DNA of 44,622 nucleotides. Source: Solirubrobacteraceae bacterium. GTDB taxonomy: Bacteria; Actinomycetota; Thermoleophilia; Solirubrobacterales; Solirubrobacteraceae. The number at the start of each line of letters is the position of its first letter. Positions within the stretch are counted from its first letter, which is position 1. This document shows positions 1-10,519 of this stretch, piece after piece. Made by a program: the position numbers and the translations under genes. The notes under the pieces are model-generated. The model did not search any database. It was not told the origin of the DNA and saw nothing but the letters and a program-made list of their open reading frames with translations. The stretch lies in the NCBI GenBank assembly GCA_030690545.1, contig JAUYGN010000054.1, forward strand, positions 1 to 44,622. The letters are read 5' to 3'.

Positions 1-3000
1 AAACGGAGCACTCGTCGCCGCCGGACTCAACGCAGTCCCCTCAAGCTCACCATACGGATCGTAGACATACGTATCCGCGCTCGCCAACACACCCGTCGCG
101 CTCTCCAAGCCCTCGACCGACCCGCCGGCATCCACAGCGTAGGACCGATACGCCCCCACGCCAGCACCAGTCGTCTGGCCCTGACGACTCAACAACGAGT
201 CGTAATCAAACGACCGCACCGCGGTTGTCGCCTGCTCGCGTGAGAGCTTCTCCGTCAACCCGACGTAGCCGTGAGCAAACGTCTGGCCGCCCCGCGTCGT
301 CGTGTCGCGACGATCCAACGCATCGTACGTATACGTCTCCGCGCCACCAGGACCAGTCGTAGCGCGGCGACGCTCGAAGTCATCGTAGTCATACGTCGTG
401 TCGGCCCCGACCGGCACGTCGATCCGCGTGATGTTGCCCAACGCGTTGTACTCATACCGCGTCGTCTGCCCGCCCTGGACCGAGGAGATCAACCGATCAC
501 CGATGAACATCGCCCCAGGCTCAGGCTCCTCGACGTACACGAACTCCGTCTCGCGCTGACCGACCGGCAGGCTGCCATCGGTCCTCAAACGCACCGCACC
601 CGACGCGTTGAGCTCGTACTCCACGACCGACCCCGCACCAGGACGCCCCGCCGCCCGCGTCCACTGCACCAGCTGATCACGCGCATTGAAGACATGCTCA
701 CCGCGCTCGTCACGGCGGCGGTTGGCGTTGCCGTCATACGCGTACGCCTGATCCTTGACCGTGCCGCCTCCCTGGCTGCGACGCACCATCTGCGACATCC
801 TGCCCGCCGTATCGAAGAACGTCTCGTCGGTCGCGCCCAACGCCTTGTCGCGCTCACGCACCTGCCCCGACGGCCAGTACGACGTGCTCGTCACGCGATC
901 GGTCCCGCCAGGCACGACGACGCGCATCGACTCCTCGCGCCCGAGCTCGTCAAACGTAAACCGCGTCGTCCGACCACCCTCAAAACCACCGCCCTCGGAA
1001 GGGATCCGGCCATCGACGCGTCGCGTCGTGACGTTGCCATCGGGATCGTAGGCATAGGCGGTATCGCGGTCTTCGGCCCACTCCTCCTTGATACCCACGG
1101 CCCTATCGGCATTGTCGTACGTCACCTCCGTCTCGCGGCTTCGCGCGACGTCGTTGAGCGTCGTCAGCGACCCGTTGGGGCTGTACTCATAGGTGTAGAA
1201 CCGCGGCGTCGTGTCCTGATCGTTGCGGCGCGCCGAGCGCGATCGCAGCAGCCCGTTGTCATAGAACTGGCGGTGGATGCGACGGCCCCGCTCGCCCGCC
1301 GGCACCGTGTCGAGGTTCTTGTTGCTGGTCCAGTCGGTCTGCAGGCCACGCCGGTCGTACTCGTAGTCGTGCACGTGATCGGGCACGAACACCTCGGGAT
1401 CAGATGCCACCGTCGGGTTCACGATCCGCTCGTCGGAGACCGACTGCACCCAGCCGTTGTCGAAGTGCCCGTACTTCGTGCGCTGCGCCTTCGCGTGGTC
1501 CTGGCTCCACTCGTACGGAGCGTCGATCGTGCTGACGCGGCCACGCGCGTCGAGCTCGAAGTTCATCCGAAAGCGCTTGCGCTCCTCCGAGCTGTTCGCG
1601 CCGTCCCCGTCGCCCCACGGCATGTGGATGCTCTCCAGCAGATCATCAGAAGAGAACTCGCGGACCGTCGCGTGCCGGGTCGCGTCGGTGTTGTCGGTCA
1701 ACGCCAGGAAGTCCTTCGCGGGCTCCGTGTCCGGCGCATGATCGTCGTCAGCCGTCGGCCTGCCGTTGCTGCCGACCCCGCGCGGGTTGACCTGCCGACG
1801 CGGGTTGCCGTTGCCGTCGAACTCGATCACCGTCGTGCGCGCGTCCGTGCCCGTCCCGACCGTCGTCGCCCACGGCAGGTCACGCCCGTCGAACGTCCGC
1901 GTCGTGACATGAGCCCTGACGACGCTCGCACTCTCCGCGCTCGACGCCGCACCGGGAGCCGTGACCCGAACCTGGTTGGCATTGCGGTCATATCCGAACG
2001 TCGTCATATCCCCAAGCCCGGTCCTATGGGAGGACATGTCGCCGGCGCGGTTGTAGGTCCACGTCGTCGTGTGCCTGGCGCGCTGCGCCGCCGACACGCC
2101 CGACACGTTCCCGCGCGGCTGGGTCTGCGCGACCTTGTTGGCGGCGGCGTCGTAGGCGAACGTCGTCTCGTCGCCGACCGGATTCGTCGACGACGTCAGC
2201 CGGTCAAGGCGATCGAACCCGGACTCGTACGCCGTCCCACGCGGCGTCACGACATCGGTCACGTTGCCGTTGCGGTCCAGCGTGTAGTTCGTGATCTCCT
2301 GCGCGGTGCTCGACCCGGGAGCGACCTGGCGAATCCGACGGTCGAACTGGTCGTAGTTGTAGCGCGTGACCTTCGACTCCCCGTCTCGCTCGGACAGCAC
2401 GTTGCCGTTGAAGTCATACGTGACGGCAGCGGTGATCGTCTCGGGCAGAACCGGCAGCTCGCCGTCCTGATCGAACGGCCGTGCCGTCGTCTGCACCCGT
2501 CCGAGCGCGTCACGCACGATCGTCGACGCCTTGTCCGCGACGTCCGTCACGCGGGTCAGGCGCATCTCGGCGTCATAGCCGAACGTCGTCTTTCCGCTCT
2601 TGGGCATCCAGTCGGGCATCGCCTCGGCCTCGACGCCGCCGAAGTCGGTCTGCGCGACCGCGCTCTGCTCCCGCGGCTCGTCGCCCGCGCTGTTGGCCTG
2701 CATGATCTCTTCCAACGTGCGCTCGCGAACCGTCATCGCGTCCTCGTCATAGGTCCACCACGACGGCCTCGTCGTGCTCTTCAACGCCCCCGAGTCATAG
2801 AACGTGTTCGTGAAGCGATGGCGCCGGGCATCGCGGACCGCGATCGGGTTGCCGACCGCGTCGCGCTCCCACGTGACCTTCGACGGCGGCCCGTACTGCC
2901 CGGGCGCGCGCGGCATCGTGCGCGACCTCAGCGCCCCGTCGGCGTCGTAGTCGAGCTCCGTCTTGAAGTCGTCGGGATCGTCGCTGGTCTGCGTTCCGCG

Positions 3001-6000
3001 CGGAGTCGTCACACCTATGAGCTTGCCGTCCGCACGCCGCTCGTACTCCGTCCGCCGCCGCGCGGCGTTCTCCTCGCCGGTATGCCCGACCGGCGGGCTC
3101 TCGACCGACGTCAGCAGATCGCGGCCGTCGTAGCCGTAGCGCCACACGAAGTCATCGGGACTGTTGCCCGCCTCAAAGCCACGCGGGTCGACGCGCTCGA
3201 TCATCCGGTCGTTGCGGTCATAGCGCCACTCGCTACGGAGCCTCTCGCCGCCCGGATCCTCGATCTGCGCGCGTCGGTTGTCGGACTTGTCGTACTCGTA
3301 GGTCACGCGCCGGCGGCTCGGAGCCAGGGCGTTGTCCTCCGGCACGGCCGACTGAAAGCGCGCGTTCTGACGCGGATCGACGATGCCGATCGTGTTTCCG
3401 CGGCGGTCATACGCCCACGACGTCGCGAGCGTCGCGGGATCGGCGGGACTCGTCGAGTGGCGGATCTCGGCGACCCTCTCGTCTACAGGGCTGTAGCGGT
3501 ACTCGGTCTCGAAGTCGCCGACGGTCGTCGTCGACTCGCCCCTCGGCGTGACCATCCGGATCACGTTGTCGACGTCGTCGTGCGCATACCGCGTCGTCTC
3601 CGCCGACACGGTGCCGCTGGCGCCATGCGGCACGCCGGGCGTCGAGACCGTCTGCAGCTGATCGGTCGGCGTGAACGTCGCGGTCGTCTCGTTGCGCTCG
3701 GCGTCGATGCGCGCGATGACGTTGTCGTTGAGGTCATAGACGGTGTCGTGAACGAGCTGCGTCGGATCGGGCGGCCCTGGCTCGTCATCCACGCTCGGCG
3801 AGTCCTTCGGCGAGCTCGTCTTGGTCGGACGATCCAGCGCGTCATAGGCGATCGTCGTCGTGAACGCCGCACCCGGGTCGGCGACGGTCGCCTGCTCCCC
3901 GGCGCGCGGATCGGTGACCGACACGACGTTGCCGACGCCGTCGTAGCGGTAGATCCAGCGGCCGCCGCTGGCGTCCGGGTCCGCGGCCACCCCGCGCGGC
4001 GAGACCACCTGCTGCGGCAGGCCGTTGGGGTCGTACTGCTCGTACCTCGTGACGTTGCCGACCTCGTCGGTCTCCGTCTGGATCTGCCCGAACGCGTCAA
4101 AGGTCGTATGAGCGGTCTCGTCCTCGCCGTCGGTGCGCGAGGTCGTGTTGCCGCGCTCGTCGAGCCCGAACGTGGTCGTGTCGCCCTCGGGGCTCGTGAT
4201 CGACGTCAGGTCCGAGACGAAGATGCCGTTGGCGTCAGCCGCCGTCGTCTGGGTCCCGGCGCCGTCGCGATAGGTGAGCGTGAGGACCTTCGGGTTCGCC
4301 TCGGTGCTCTCGGGATCGGTTCGGGTCAGCAACATCCCGTTGGGATTGTGCGTCATCCTCGTGACGGCCTCCTCGGGCGTGCCGGCGGCCAGCGTGAGCT
4401 GCTCGACGTTGTGATTGCCGTCCCAGGTCAGCGTCGTCGACGTCTCGCGCGCGTCGACCTTCTCGGTCGGGCGGCCGCTGGCGTCGAGCGCGTAGCGAGT
4501 CGGTCGCTCGAGAGCGTCGACGACCTTCGTGCGTGTCGCGTCGGGGAAGAACCCGAACTCGTAGCTGGTCTTCTTCTCGCGCCGGTCGGTGATCGACCGC
4601 ACCGGCGGGCCGCCGCCCGCGAGCAGCTGCGTCGGAGGGTTCGGCGCCGCGTACTCGATGTCCGTGACATGGCCGAGCGGATCGACGATGCGGCGCAGCT
4701 GCTGGTCGCTGGAGCCGGCGTCGGTCGTGTAGTCGAACTTCGTGATGCGCGTCTCGGGCGTCGCCTGAAGACCTTCGGTGAGCGCCTCGGCGATCTCCTT
4801 GAGATAGCCGTCGTCGTCGTAGATGAAGCGGGTCGCGCGGCGCGTGCCGGGCGTCAGGAAGCGATGATCGACGATCCTGTCGATCATGCCCGCGCGCTTG
4901 GTGCCGGGGCGATAGCTGATCTCGATCGCTCGACCAGCCGGATCGATCACCCGGCGCACGCGCTGAGCGCACACGATGCCGTCCATCAGCACCAGCAACG
5001 GGCATGCGCCGACGACGGTGCCGGTCAGCGGCAGGTAGGTCTCGTACTCGAACGTGATCGTGTTGCCGTTGCGGTCGACGATCGACCGCTCATAGCCGTT
5101 GGCGTCGTAGTAGAACGTCGTGCCGTCCGGGCGCGTGATCGCCCACGTCTTGGACGTGTTGGCGCCCGGCAGCACGATCAACGGCGGCGCTGTGAAGCGC
5201 CGCAGCCGCAGGTTGACGCCGGGCGGGTGGGAGTACTGCGTGGTCCCGCCGATTCGGTTGAACGTGTGGCGCGTGCCGTCGGCGTCCGAGAGCCCGATCT
5301 GGTTGGGCACCGTCGGGATGCCGGCGAGCGAGACGCCGGCCAGCGGCTCGTTGAGCCGGCTCAGCCCGCTGACCGCCAGCGAGAACCCACGGCCCATCTC
5401 CTGATAGCGCAGGTTGAGCGGCAGGTTCTCCAGCAGGCCGGTCGTGTCGTGCGAGTTGTAGGTCACGTTGACGACCGACGACAGGCCCCGCCCGCGGTTG
5501 ACGACCGGCATCTTGTGCCACACGAGGTTGCCCGTCGCGAGGTTCGCGTGCGCGGCCGACCCGGCACCGGTCGGCGTCGAGTCGTACTGCCAGAACCGCT
5601 CCAGCCCGAGTGCCTGACGCGGTGCGCTCACCGAGCCCGCCACGTTGGTGACCGTGTACTCCCTGACCGTCACGTGACGTTCCTCCGGCGTGCCGACGCG
5701 GTCGCTGATCTCGACACGCAGCGTGCGTTGCCCGCTGGCATACGAGCTTGCGTGCATGACGAACGTGTCGCTCAACGTCGTCGCACATCCGTCCTCGTCG
5801 CAGACGCCCTGCTTGGACTGGCGCTCCTGCCCATCGACGAGGAACCGGATCTCGCGGACGCCGGAGAAGAGATCGCTCGCGTCGACCTGAAGGTCCATGC
5901 TGCCGCCGATCAGCGTTCCCCCGTTGGCTTGATGGATGGAGCCTGAATAGGCCGCAGCCGGCGGCGTGCGGTCGATCTTCAGCTCCCATTGCGACACCTC

Positions 6001-9000
6001 GGACGCGTTGTCGGCCCTGTCGCGCGCGTACACCGACGCCGTCGACAAGCCTTCGGGCAAGCCCGACGTCGTGTAGCTCAACGAGGCGGTCGTGTCCTTC
6101 GGGCACGGCGACGTGCCACTGCCTGCACAGTCGACGGTCTGAACCTGCGGCATGCCCATCCCCTGCAGCGTCAGCACGACGCTCGCGACACCCGAATGCT
6201 CGTCGTGCGCCGTCACGTCGACGCTGCGCGGCACGTCGTCGCGCCACCTCTGCGGTGGCGACGGCGCGTGCTCGACGTCGGTGATCGTCGGCGGCTGCTT
6301 GTCGACGTGCAGCTCGAAGCTCGTCGTCGTGCTGTTCGCCGGAGCGGCCTGATCGGTCGCGGTGACCGTGACGGTATGCACTCCGGTGCTCAGCTGAGCT
6401 GGCTGCAGTGTGAAGGACTCCGTCAGATCGCAGTGCTCGCTGGTCGTCGTGACGCACGGCTGCTGCCGGGTGCGCGTGATCGCGGGCTGGTCGTCGACCT
6501 GCAGCGTCAGGCTCGCCACGCCGGAGCGCTGCTGGCCTCCGACGCTGTCGACCGCTGTCGCCTGCAGCAGCAGATCGCTCGCGCCGACATACGTGTCGCG
6601 CGCATCCCAGGCCGCACCGGACAACGTCAGCGCGGGGCCGGCGGTATCGACGTCGACCGTCCACTGCCGGGGCGGCGACGAGGTCTGGCCCAGCGCGTCG
6701 GTCGCCGTCAGCGAGACCGGCCGCGCCGGCCCGTCGCCCATCGTGGCGGTGGCGTACGAGACGTCGCGGCCCTCGGGACTGTCACAGAGGTTCGCGATCG
6801 TGTCATCGCAACCGGGCACGACGGTGTCCGTCGAGGTCGTCGACCCATCCGCGTTCGGCGTCGTGAGCGTGAAGCGCTTGACGCCCGAGGCGTCGTCGGT
6901 TGCCGTCGCCGTCGCCGTCAGCGCGCGGTCGCCGAGCCAGCCGATCAGCGCGGGCTCGTGATCGACGGCCGTGATCTGTGGCGGATCGTGATCGACGACG
7001 AACGTCAGCGCCGTCGCGGCCGTGTCGGAGATCGCGTTGCCGGCGGAGTCCTCGGCGACGACCTTGATCGTCCGCACGCCGGCATCGAACGTCGTCGGGT
7101 TGATCTGAACGCTGAGCGTCGCAGCGGCGCTCGCGGGACAGTCGGCGCCGCTGCAGGTGATCGGGAACGACTCGATGATCGTGTCGTCCTCGCGCTTGAA
7201 CGTGATCGACCTGACGCCGGACCGGTTGGCCCCGTCGGTGACGTTCGCCGTCAGCTCGTAGGTGCCGTTCGTGACGGCGCGATCGGCCTTGTCGGCGAGC
7301 GTGCCGGTCAGCGAACTGACCGTCGGGGGGGTGCGGTCGACCTTGACCGTGACGGCGTTGCCCGCGTCGATCGGCGAGATCTTGCCGAGCGCGTCGACGG
7401 CGAGCCCGCTGACGGTGTTGACGCCCTCGGGCATCGACGCGGTGTCATACGTGAACGGCTGCGAGAACGCCTTCACGCAAGGGCTGTTGCGATCGCCGCG
7501 ACAGCGGTCGTCCGGATTGCCCGGCACGACCTGAACGACCGGCTGGCCGCCTGTGCCGGTGTAGAGGACGCTGATCTGCTGCAGCCCGACGCCGGCATCG
7601 GCCGCAGCGACGACGCTCGAGACCGAGCCGCTGCGACGCCACAGCGACTGATCGAACGACGACGCGTGCGTGCTGGTCGGTGGCGTGCGGTCGGAGACGA
7701 GCAGAACCGCGCCCTGGATCGTCGAGATCGCCGCCGCGGCCGCCGCCGTGCTGATGCCCGCACTGAAGTACGTCCCGTCGTAGGTGTTGTTGCCGGGCGG
7801 CGGCTCGGCGCAGTTGCTCTCGATGCACTACGTCCGAAAGAACGAGACGTTGGAGCCCTGCCCGACGCTTGCGTTGGGCAACGTGAACTGGCCCGCGTGG
7901 CCGGGACCACCGTTCTCCGACGCCGGCAGATTCGGCGGCGGGCCGTTGAAGCCGACGAACGTCTGCGTGCGCCCGCTGATCAAGCCGCCGTACAACGCCG
8001 TGCTGCCACCGAAGAACAGCCACGAATGACGCACGTCGGCGCGAAAGATGTACGCATCGGTGTCCGGGGCCGGCAGATTGTCGGCGCTCGTGCGAAGGCC
8101 AGCCGGCGGATGCCACGCCCAGCCAGCGGCGCTGAGCAGACCGTAGTCGACTCCGATCCGCGCGCCGACGCACAACGTGTTCGGCAACGGATTCGGCGTC
8201 CCGCTGATCCGCAGGCAAGGACCGCCGTGAACGGACTCCGTCGCCGGCGAGAAATCGAAGTCACCGAGCGGCCGCGTCGCCTCACGACGCCAGCCGAGCG
8301 TGTCGGCGAACGTCCCGTTCGCGTCGTTCGGATCGTTGTTGGTGAACATCCGCTCGTATATCGGATCGACGAGGATCGGATACGTCGCGTCCGCCGGAAC
8401 GTCGACGCTCAGCACCAACCGCGTCCCCTCGACCCGACTCGTCACGCCAACCGGCCGGTCGGCACCGTCCTTGGCGACCGCCGGCCAGATACGCGCGAGC
8501 GTCTCATCCCCACGAACGACCTCCGCGCCCGACGGCATGCCGCGACCACCGGGGACCTCCCGCAGCGCCGCTCCCTCCGGCAGGTCGAACTGCCAACTCA
8601 GCTCGCGCGGGCTGCCGGCCGAGCGCAACTGCACGAAGCTCTCGACACCGCGCGGCAACGCCGTGACGAACACGTCAGCGTCGGGCAGCGCGTTGGCATA
8701 GAACACCTGCTGGCCCTTCTGCACACCCGACGCGTCGCCCGCCGCGCCAATCAGACGCATCCCGACACCGTCCGCGAGTTCGACCCCGTCACCCAGCAGC
8801 GCAGGGAAGCTGACATCCGCAAGCGGCGCGACCGGCTCGAAGCGACCCGCCCGCCGTGTCAACGCCAGGTCCACGGGCCGCTTGCCAGCGGGCGTATCGA
8901 CACGCAACGGCAGGTCGGACACCGCCAGCACGTCCGACGCCTGCCCCGGCACATCCAACCGCGCGACATAGTCACCGAGATAGGACTTGACCCGCTGACC

Positions 9001-9279
9001 GCCGCGCGGCGTCAGCAACCGCGTCGGCGTCGCCGCGAACAACCCCGGCTCGGCCTCGACCGCCGCCTCAAGCGCCTCACGGTCGCTCAAGCCGCGAAGC
9101 TCACGCCCGGCCGCTCCCGACGCACGAATGGTCGACGTGCTCTTCTGCGCCTCCCGCAACTGCTTCTGGGCCGCTGGCGAAATACCCGCTCGACCGGACT
9201 GCGAAGCCGCGATCGCAGGTACCGCCACGACAGCACCAACACACACCAACATGAGCAGCGCACGACGACGACGTGTCAT
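1..9279 (-). CDS. Giant secreted RHS/YD-repeat protein (3' end outside window; interrupted by an in-frame TAG)
   Basis: One reading frame runs from ATG 9279 to the left edge (3093 codons) and is broken only by TAG at 7828-7830 (codon 484). The N-terminus is a signal peptide: five positively charged residues, a hydrophobic core and an Ala-rich cleavage site near residue 26. A YPILVDP motif near residue 310 matches the pre-RHS region of such proteins. Six Ig-like units follow (about codons 530-1110), each starting with a D-x-x-PP motif. Next comes a region like the conserved segment before RHS repeats (about codons 1225-1320). YD repeats (for example YDALDRPTK, YDRNGN) then continue to the edge, ending at a YVYDPYG motif that normally precedes the RHS core and a variable C-terminal tip. 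Known RHS proteins are exported shells that carry toxins; that role is inferred here because the tip is not visible. The protein-like sequence on both sides of the TAG argues for a single gene. Confidence 0.9.
5951..7693 (-). repeat. Six Ig-like protein repeats within the RHS gene
   Basis: Boundary motifs of the form D-(R/H/T/K)-x-PP (the fourth copy has a GP variant) lie near 7685, 7331, 6987, 6645, 6300 and 5965. They are spaced 335-354 bp apart, about 115 residues. Each unit also has an inner phrase such as DASGVKRFTL or HSGVASVVLT, and a paired-cysteine segment (for example CDDTIANLC, CSGADC). This pattern is typical of bacterial Ig-like stalk domains. They probably form a rigid stalk between the signal-peptide region and the YD-repeat shell. 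Confidence 0.75.
7828..7830 (-). other. In-frame amber codon inside the RHS gene
   Basis: The plus strand reads cta, so the RHS frame reads TAG at codon 484. The frame encodes SFFRT just before it and CIESNCAEPPPGNN just after it, with no frame change, and stays open for 2609 more codons. No ATG or GTG with a good ribosome-binding site is obvious just after it. It could be a nonsense mutation, a base-call error (one change restores Tyr, Gln, Trp, Lys or Glu) or a readthrough site; the sequence alone cannot decide. Confidence 0.9.
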
Positions 9280-9323
9280 CGTGAGGCCCTACGCAACGAA
9301 CGCGCGCAACACAAACCGGACAT
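9276..9323 (-). CDS. 15-residue upstream leader ORF overlapping the RHS start
   Basis: ATG at 9323 follows a strong Shine-Dalgarno sequence (GGGAGGA, 4-5 nt upstream on the minus strand). It encodes the peptide MSGLCCARSLRRASR. Its TGA (9276-9278) overlaps the ATG of the RHS gene (9277-9279). The RHS start has only a weak binding site of its own, so translation is probably coupled to this leader. The peptide resembles nothing I recognise. Alternatively the short frame is accidental and only the binding site matters. Confidence 0.5.
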   Translation of the reverse strand: MSGLCCARSLRRASR

Positions 9324-9342
9324 GAATCCTCCCTGATCCCCG

Positions 9343-9374
9343 ATTATTAGTGCTGCTCTGAACGATCACTGCAA
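9343..9374 (-). promoter_or_regulatory. Putative RHS promoter
   Basis: On the minus strand an AT-rich -10-like TAATAAT (9343-9349) lies about 19 bp after a TTGCAG (9369-9374) and about 20 bp before the leader ORF start. This is unusually AT-rich for the region. The rest of the 9375-9590 gap shows no convincing gene. Confidence 0.4.
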
Positions 9375-9577
9375 CGACGAGGCACACGACATCCGACCTG
9401 TACCCCAACAGTGAGTGACCTTAGAGCCCTGATCCAGCATGTCAAGCAATCGGTTACATGATGAGCACAACCATGCCGCGCTCAGCATCCGCCGTACGTG
9501 CTGCGATGCCGTAACGAGCGACAACGCCGCCGGCTGCTCCGGCGGTGCGCGGCGCCCAAACGAAGGGGGCGACCACG

Positions 9578-9583
9578 TAGCCT
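9578..9583 (+). promoter_or_regulatory. -10 hexamer TAGCCT for leaderless exonuclease transcript
   Basis: TAGCCT ends 7 nt before GTG 9591, the spacing expected when transcription begins at the start codon. No Shine-Dalgarno lies close to the GTG; the nearest purine run (gaaggggg) is about 20 nt upstream. Confidence 0.45.
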
Positions 9584-9590
9584 CCAACGC

Positions 9591-10448
9591 GTGACCTCCC
9601 CGCTGCTCGCCGTCGACGCCCCGTCGCTGCTGTACCGCGCGTTCTTCGCGCTGCCGAAGAGCATCACCGACGACGACGGGCAGCCCGTCAACGCGCTGCT
9701 GGGGACGGCGAACCTCGTGCTGTTCGTCGTCGAGCGCTACGGCCCGCGCGCCGTCGTGCTGTGCTGGGGCGCCGAGGCCGCGGACTACCGTACGGCGGCC
9801 TTCCCCGCCTACCACGCCGACCGCCCGCCGATGCCGCCCGAGCTCGAGCGTCAGTGGCGCGACGCGCCGGCCTTCTTCGGGGCGTTCGGCTGGCGCAGCG
9901 AGTCGGTCGCAGAGCTCGAGGCCGACGACCTGCTCGGGTCGCTCGCGCGGATCGAGGCGCAGGCCGGCGGCGAGGCGCTGCTCTTCACGGGCGACCGCGA
10001 CATGTTCCAATGCGTCGGCGACCGGGTCACCGTGCTCTTCCCGCGCGGTGGCAAGGACGGTCCCGAGGTCGTCGACACAGCAGGCGTGCACGAGCGCTAC
10101 GGGATCGCGCCCGCGCAGGTGCCCGACTTCATCGCGCTGCGCGGCGATCCGTCCGACGGGCTGCCTGGCGCGAAGGGGATCGGCGCGAAGACCGCACGCG
10201 ACCTGCTGCGCGCCCACGGCACGCTCGAGGACGTCATCGCGGCCGCGGGACGGCCCGGCACGATGACCGCGCGGCAGGCCGGCGCGCTGACCGGCGACCC
10301 CGCCGCGCTGCTCGCCTTCAAGGACATCGCGACGCTGCGTCACGTCGAGCTCGCGCGCCCGGCCGATGCGCCGCTGGACCGCGCGGGCGCCGCCGCGTCC
10401 GCCCGTGCGCACGGAATGAACCGCCTCGCGCAGCGGCTGGCCGGGTAG
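9591..10448 (+). CDS. 5'-3' exonuclease (PolA N-terminal/flap-nuclease family)
   Basis: 285 residues from GTG 9591, chosen because the family N-terminus (LLAVDAPSLLYRAFFALP) begins just after it. The PIN-like nuclease domain contains acidic metal-binding clusters (AELEADDLLG, LFTGDRDMFQCV). It is followed by the helix-hairpin-helix 3' domain GDPSDGLPGAKGIGAKTA. This is the 5'-nuclease module of DNA polymerase I as a stand-alone protein, expected to remove RNA primers or flaps in the cytoplasm. The gene appears monocistronic: the next gene starts 71 nt later after a short GTCCAC/GTGGAC hairpin at the stop codon. It could be redundant with a full PolA elsewhere. Confidence 0.93.
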   Translation: MTSPLLAVDAPSLLYRAFFALPKSITDDDGQPVNALLGTANLVLFVVERYGPRAVVLCWGAEAADYRTAAFPAYHADRPPMPPELERQWRDAPAFFGAFGWRSESVAELEADDLLGSLARIEAQAGGEALLFTGDRDMFQCVGDRVTVLFPRGGKDGPEVVDTAGVHERYGIAPAQVPDFIALRGDPSDGLPGAKGIGAKTARDLLRAHGTLEDVIAAAGRPGTMTARQAGALTGDPAALLAFKDIATLRHVELARPADAPLDRAGAAASARAHGMNRLAQRLAG

Positions 10449-10519
10449 TCCACGCGGTGGACGTGCGTGCGCCGGGAGCGGGTCGCTGCGCGGCCCGATT
10501 CGGGCATCATGTCGGGGCA

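Noticed and set aside
271-5946. 1891-codon plus-strand open frame
   Set aside because: It is the exact antisense codon register of the RHS gene. The translation is Arg/Val/Asp-rich and lacks domains, while the minus frame gives clear YD repeats.
5989-9336. 1115-codon plus-strand open frame
   Set aside because: Also antisense to the RHS gene, with Arg-rich low-information sequence.
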